A stretch of 62,000 nucleotides of DNA from Cryptomeria japonica (lineage: Eukaryota > Streptophyta > Pinopsida > Cupressales > Cupressaceae), in NCBI RefSeq assembly GCF_030272615.1, contig NC_081411.1:837858136-837920135 (forward strand). The letters are read 5' to 3'. Each line of letters begins with the position of its first letter. Position 1 is the stretch's first letter. The translations under genes were made by a program, and so were the position numbers. Below, piece by piece: positions 56,967-62,000 of the stretch. The notes beneath the pieces are model-generated. The model saw nothing but the letters and a program-made list of their open reading frames with translations. It ran no database searches and was not told the origin of the DNA.

Positions 56967-59900
56967 TCTGACTTACTCCTGGAAGTCGCAAGGCTAAGCA
57001 GAAGTCATACAACATGTATCAGCCCTTAAACTTAATTAACAATTATCAATTTGCACAAATAACTATTTTGCCAACAATTTAAAACATTATTTATAAATCC
57101 TCTATGAAGGTCATTATCCATTAGTAGAATGCATCTAAAATCATACACTTCTTAAAATATTCTAGAATTTACACACAATCATAGTAGAGAAACGAGAATT
57201 TTTCCTTCCTTTCATTACACCAAATTAATGCATTACAAGATATAGACAATAGTTACCATACTCATCTATCAAACATGACAAGAAAACATGCCATCAAGAT
57301 CCAATTCTTTCACCCATACCTCTTTTAGCAAAACTTTATCCCATAGGACTAGCTTCAAATATCAATTTCTACAACCAAGTTAACATTTCAATAAATAGGA
57401 GCAACGTAAATAAATCAATTGTTTACACTTTCCAGACATATAAGAAATTTTCCAATGACTATGTCCCATAACATAGTGACAAGTTAACACCATTTAAACC
57501 ATGATTACACATAATAACCATCCACATAACTGGAATTTGTACAACACAAAAGGCCACATGTGAGCATGTCTAATGCTCGGTCAAAGATAACATGCACAAT
57601 GAACATCTCTATGCCTACTCTTAGAACAACTAACATGATCATTAATATCCAACATCTCACTCAAGGGCTTGATGGTGCTAGGGTACACCATGGTGGTGCT
57701 ACCTTCCATACAAGATTCTCGTGAATATCCCTTGTTGTGTAAGGTGTTTAGCCTCCAAGAGATAGTCACCACTCATAGGTAGGTAGTGGATCTTAGCTGT
57801 CTCATAGCCTCACATACCTCCATCCTCAAGGTTCTCTACATCTACTTCCTCGTATACACTCATCCAAGACCATCTCCTACGTTCTTGGAGAGGAATTCAC
57901 ATTGCAACACAAGACCAGCATACAAAAACAACAAGGATAAACCAATTTAGCCACCAACGTATAGAAGTATAAAGATAATAATCGTCAATTTCAATAGTAA
58001 GGCAAGAAAATAATTCTGGAATTGCAACATCAAATCAAGTAAGAACAAGATTGCAAGATCATGGCTAAACCTTCAAGGTCAAAATAAAATAAATTGCTGA
58101 CCCACAAGGAAATAAATAGATAAATAAAAGAAAATCATAAGTGCACATTACATCACTACATGACTAGCAGCTAGCCACCAACGAGGAAGGAAGGAACAAT
58201 CATCTAGCTATCGCAGTAGCTCATCATGTGGTGTGGCCAAGTCACACATCCGCATGGCATGTTAGTGTGCACCTCAACATCACCCCACATCACGCGGCAT
58301 GGCTCTACTATATACCTGTCAGTAGGCCGCATGGCAATGTCTACTACATCTCGCATCGTGTCTCAGCACGCCATGGCAATACTCCAAGCGGATAGGGCAT
58401 GCAATGGACGTATCCTACATGGTAGTGTATCTCATGGATAAGGCACAAACTGATCACACCCCGCATAACGATGTTCCTCTCAGGATACCTACCGTAAGAC
58501 AGAGGTATACATGGCTAAGATCTACCCACAATTCTACCAACACTATTCAATTGGCAGCTCATGTGAAAAATAACATGCCTCTCATTAAGACAAGGCAAAA
58601 GATGCTCCAATAAAATCCATCATTATGCTCAAGAACTGTCATCTATATGCTCAAAATAAGGGATAGGAATTAGGCTGGCACCCATGAACCTCATAAATCA
58701 GTTCATCACAAGGGAAAGTATTGAGTACACCTATAATACAGTTTCATTATATAGCTATATTTTTCCTCGAGATAGGGAAGCTAAAGTCGCTTCGCATCGA
58801 CATTACTCGTACGATGTTCATACTATTCAAGGAGTGGTGACTTCTAATACTACCCCTTCACATACTAACTTATCAACAACCTGTGGGTTGGCACTTAGTA
58901 AGGGAACAAATATGCAACATCACATAAATAGTATGGTTTCCCATACTCATAAGCAAACATATCCTCCATGGTTGATTATTTCACCATCCCATGGATACAC
59001 ATAGCAAGTATAGGTTTCTTACAACACACAAGGAATAGCACCATTATTGGTTTAGTCACATTTACGGGGGGTAATTTACACTACGCTAACATCTACTTAA
59101 GGGAAGTTTTAATTATGCTTTACACATGAATCACTAAATAAAGTTTACTCTAGATACACGTTCTGAAATTCTTAACAATTCAAATTTTACACAAGGAAAT
59201 AACGTCATTCCAATATCTTTCTCAAATTCCACTAAGCATTTTCATTCACATTACTAACTATGCAGTTTTCTTTTCCAAGGCAAAAACTTTTCTCATTCAA
59301 TTAGAAGCCAAAGCAAACATACAATTTCATATGCATTATAAAAATTCTTCTTAAATCATTACATTCTTAATAGCATTTCAAAAATAACAACTTTATATTT
59401 TAGGCAAGAGGAGGAAGAGAGTTGGAAAAATCATCTTTTTCCTACGAATACACAATATCTACAAGATCACCCTATATGCCCAGATATAAGTCTATCATTT
59501 TAGTTGCACAATTTTCATTTTGCTATCTTTTGGGAGGGTGTCAAAACAACCTAGCATGACATTTCCAATTATTGTTGTTGCAATATAATGTTCTAGTTTT
59601 CCGAACAAGAATTTCAAGACAAACAATTTTTTTTTTTGGTGATACAAGTCCTCTTGAGAACACTCACTATTCATAATACAATACAATAACACATCAAAAT
59701 CTGCAACCTATCTTTGAAAATCAAAATACGACAAGAGGGTAAATGAGGAGCTGTCTACCAAATATTACACATTAATGCATTCAAATTAACAAGTCTTTCA
59801 TTTACTCTTTCTAAACACAATAAGACAATTATCTATATCCAAAGGCAAGTTAAATGAGTCCTTAATGTAAACCAAACCCTTTTCACAATCTAAAAAAATA

Positions 59901-60058
59901 AGTGTTATAAGGCTCACACAAGGGCTCAAGAAATCTCATCCTTTCTCTTGCAATAAGAAAACTTAAATAAGGGATAACTACCCATAACAGAAACATTTTT
60001 AATCTCTAGAGAGAGAGAGGAGGAAGGGGCATAGTCATTTAATTTACTACATAATAAG
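56967..60058 (-). other. Internal noncoding DNA of element D
   Basis: No Gag, protease, RT or integrase motif is visible in about 3.1 kb. A less AT-rich patch lies at about 58190-58450 with repeated GCATGGCA words. D may be a large non-autonomous derivative or simply have a long 3' noncoding part, since its 5' part is outside the window. Element E interrupts it at 60059. Confidence 0.5.
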
Positions 60059-60866
60059 TGTAGACACCTAAAATTGTCCAATCTAATTAAATAAATATCT
60101 TTATTTATTTAATTACTTTAGCCTAATTTGTCTATTAATTAAATAAATCCTTATTTATTTAATTAATTCATTTATCCTCTTCTAGCCTTATTTCTCATTT
60201 AAATAAATACATTTATTTATTTAAATTATCCTTTTTCTAAATTAAATAAATATCTTATTTATTTAATTATCCCACTTCTACTATTAATTAAATGAATCTT
60301 TATTTATTTAATTAATTCATTAGCCTTTTCTACCCATGACAAATGTCATTCATCTCTTAATTCATACACTACCTACCCCTTTCATTATTTTATTATTTCT
60401 TTTACCTACCCTCTAATCCTAGCCGGCCTCCTTTTACACCTCTCAATCTTATCCCTCCATTTCATATAGTGTCTTCTATATAAGGAGATGATTCCTTCAT
60501 TATCAACCCTAATCAATCATTCTAATCAATCTATGCAAACCCTAACTACCCGACTACTTGACTACACTACGCTTTTCATATGCGATCCTACTTGCAACCA
60601 CATTCCGTTCTTTGTTGAGCTCTTGTGCACATAAAATCTGAGAGCAAATATATCAAGCAAGATCAATGGAGATAGAAAGAATGGAGATCCAAACCCTATT
60701 GGACATGTGATGGTATAATCTTTGTGATTTCATTTGATTTGCATTGTCTTAGGTAATCTTCGTATGTTATGGTGGATCTTTGTTGTTGTTAGGCTAGGGT
60801 TTTGTGGTTGAATTCATTTAGCCTTTCAATATTGTTATTATTGTTATCCATTTTCATCCATAAACA
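60059..60866 (+). repeat. 5' LTR of element E (about 808 bp)
   Basis: It starts TGTAGACACCTAAAATTGTC, similar in its first bases to the LTRs of element 2 (TGTAGCGTCCTAAAATTGTG). A TATA box CTATATAAG lies at about 60476-60484. It ends CATAAACA beside a PBS-like site. The element continues past the window. ATAAG (60054-60058) is the candidate left target duplication. Confidence 0.75.
60084..60317. repeat. Five tandem palindromes in LTR of E
   Basis: Each has the form TTAATTAAATAAAT, a few bases, ATTTATTTAATTAA. They lie at about 60084-60115, 60134-60168, 60197-60227, 60239-60268 and 60283-60317, spaced 40-60 bp, with stems of 12-17 bp. Confidence 0.9.
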
Positions 60867-60868
60867 TT

Positions 60869-60890
60869 TTGGCATGCCCTGTGGGACATG
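60869..60890 (+). other. Primer binding site of element E (putative)
   Basis: TGGCATGCCCTGTGGGAC lies three bases after the LTR end, in the same geometry as in elements 1 and 2. I recognise this as the general form of PBS seen in plant Gypsy elements but do not assign the tRNA. Confidence 0.6.
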
Positions 60891-62000
60891 GATTTTTCTT
60901 AGATCTGTGTTTGTTGCAAATTTTTCTAACCCTATATTGTTGTTTTGTAAAACAATTTGGAGAATAACCTTGTGCAGCTAGGGTTTTGGACACAAAATCA
61001 AGATCTTGGAGAGATTTGATCATATCTCACAAATGGCTTAGAAATTTTGCACCAAATATTTTTTGTGGGTTGAAGATAGTATTAGGAGCTCCCAATACAA
61101 AATTCAGAATTTTTGGAGCACATTTTCATTTTCTATGAATTTTTTATGATTTTTCACAAAAAAATAATTTTGAGAGCAAATGAGAAATTTTTTTGGATTT
61201 TCTTACATTTTTGGAAATAAATCAGAATTATACATAGGATCTATTCTTTGTGATTTTAATTTTGATGCAAAATATTTCCCTAAAAATTGGATCTTTAAAA
61301 ATTAGGGTTTTTCCTTATTTTGATCAGATCTCACAAACAGATTTGAATTTTGGCATCAAATTTTTTGTGCAGGTCAGGAAAAGTATCAGAAGGATTTAGT
61401 AAAAAATTTTAGATTTTTTGGATCACTTGTTCAATTTATATGAATTTTTATGATTTTTCATAAAAAATTAATTTTGACAGCAAATTAGAGAATTAGGGTT
61501 TTGCATTATTTTACTCATATCTCACAAACTACTTGGATTTGTTGGAGAAATTTTTTTATGTAGGTTTGGAAGACCATCAAAAATCTGTTGTTTGGAATTT
61601 TAAATTTGATGCAAAATCATTCCTCAAAAATTAGATCTTTGAAAATTAGGGTTTTGCATTATTTTACTCATATCTCACAAACTACTTGGATTTGTTGCAG
61701 AAATTTTTTTATGTAGGTTTGGAAGACCATCAGAACTCTCCAGTAAAAATTTAAGATTTTTTGGATAAAGTTTGCATTTTATATGAATTTTTTATGATTT
61801 TTCATAAAAAATTTATTTTTGGAGCAAATTAGCAATTTTTTTGGATTTTGTTACATTTCTAGAAATCTCTTGAAATTTTATAGCTAGCCTTTTTTATGAT
61901 GAATCAGATCTTTGAATTGGTCACCAAAATGCATTGTTGAAGTCCCCTATTTCACAAAGTCTTTTGGATCTAAAATTTACCTAACTTGTGTGCTTGCAGG
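60891..62000 (+). other. Leader of element E with internal repeats
   Basis: A phrase CATATCTCACAAACTACTTG with a following AAATTTTTTTATGTAGGTTTGG recurs at about 61024, 61326, 61510 and 61670. A second phrase TATGAATTTTTTATGATTTT with TTCATAAAAAA recurs at about 61134, 61440 and 61781. No ORF of note is present up to the window end. Confidence 0.7.

Overview
The window looks like nuclear DNA from a large-genome land plant. Retroelements dominate it: nested, decayed LTR retrotransposons of plant Copia and Ty3/Gypsy types, a LINE scrap, a PPR-type plant organelle RNA-binding gene relic and relics of a plant DRM-type DNA methyltransferase. A gymnosperm is plausible from the density and age of the repeats, but the sequence alone does not prove it. 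I see no intact host gene, no tRNA or rRNA gene, and nothing bacterial. Almost every coding region carries stops or frameshifts.

Layout. 1-6065: decayed Copia element A on the minus strand (3' LTR cut by the window edge, RNase H, RT, integrase, protease, gag, tRNA-iMet-like PBS, complete 5' LTR). About 6300-9635: plus-strand Copia element B, broken off inside integrase. 9636-14490: mostly unassigned DNA with a coiled-coil ORF fragment, a 36-bp duplication, an LTR-like segment and a LINE ORF1 fragment. 14491-31011: plus-strand Gypsy element 1 (TSD CAACC), which encodes a Gag-like/protease/G-patch ORF but no RT or integrase. Its ORF is interrupted by element 2 (19541-27305, TSD GTCCT), a second Gag-protease-only element with the same PBS and PPT.

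29737-38000: a tandem array of six units of 1388 or 1356 bp. Each unit consists of most of the element 1 LTR plus about 118 bp of the host flank. The junctions lie in a shared ATCATAAAAT. The last four units form two copies of a 2744-bp two-unit block.

38001-41889: unassigned DNA, an LTR-like segment and a minus-strand PPR pseudogene. 41890-45328: a heavily rearranged cluster of DRM (de novo DNA methyltransferase) pseudogene pieces. It includes a palindrome with arms of about 1.1 kb in which two DRM pseudogene copies face each other; a transcript through it would fold into a long hairpin.

45663-49225: a decayed coiled-coil retroelement-type ORF and a region of diverged ~130-bp tandem repeats. 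49226-52471: minus-strand Gypsy pol (RT-RNase H-integrase), cut by a 4479-bp LTR (52472-56950) of another minus-strand element D. The internal DNA of D (56951-60058) is in turn interrupted by the 5' LTR and leader of plus-strand element E (60059 to the window end).

The most noteworthy items are the DRM palindrome, the microhomology-born LTR+flank array with higher-order structure, and a GC-rich dyad module shared by the LTRs and leader of elements 1 and 2.
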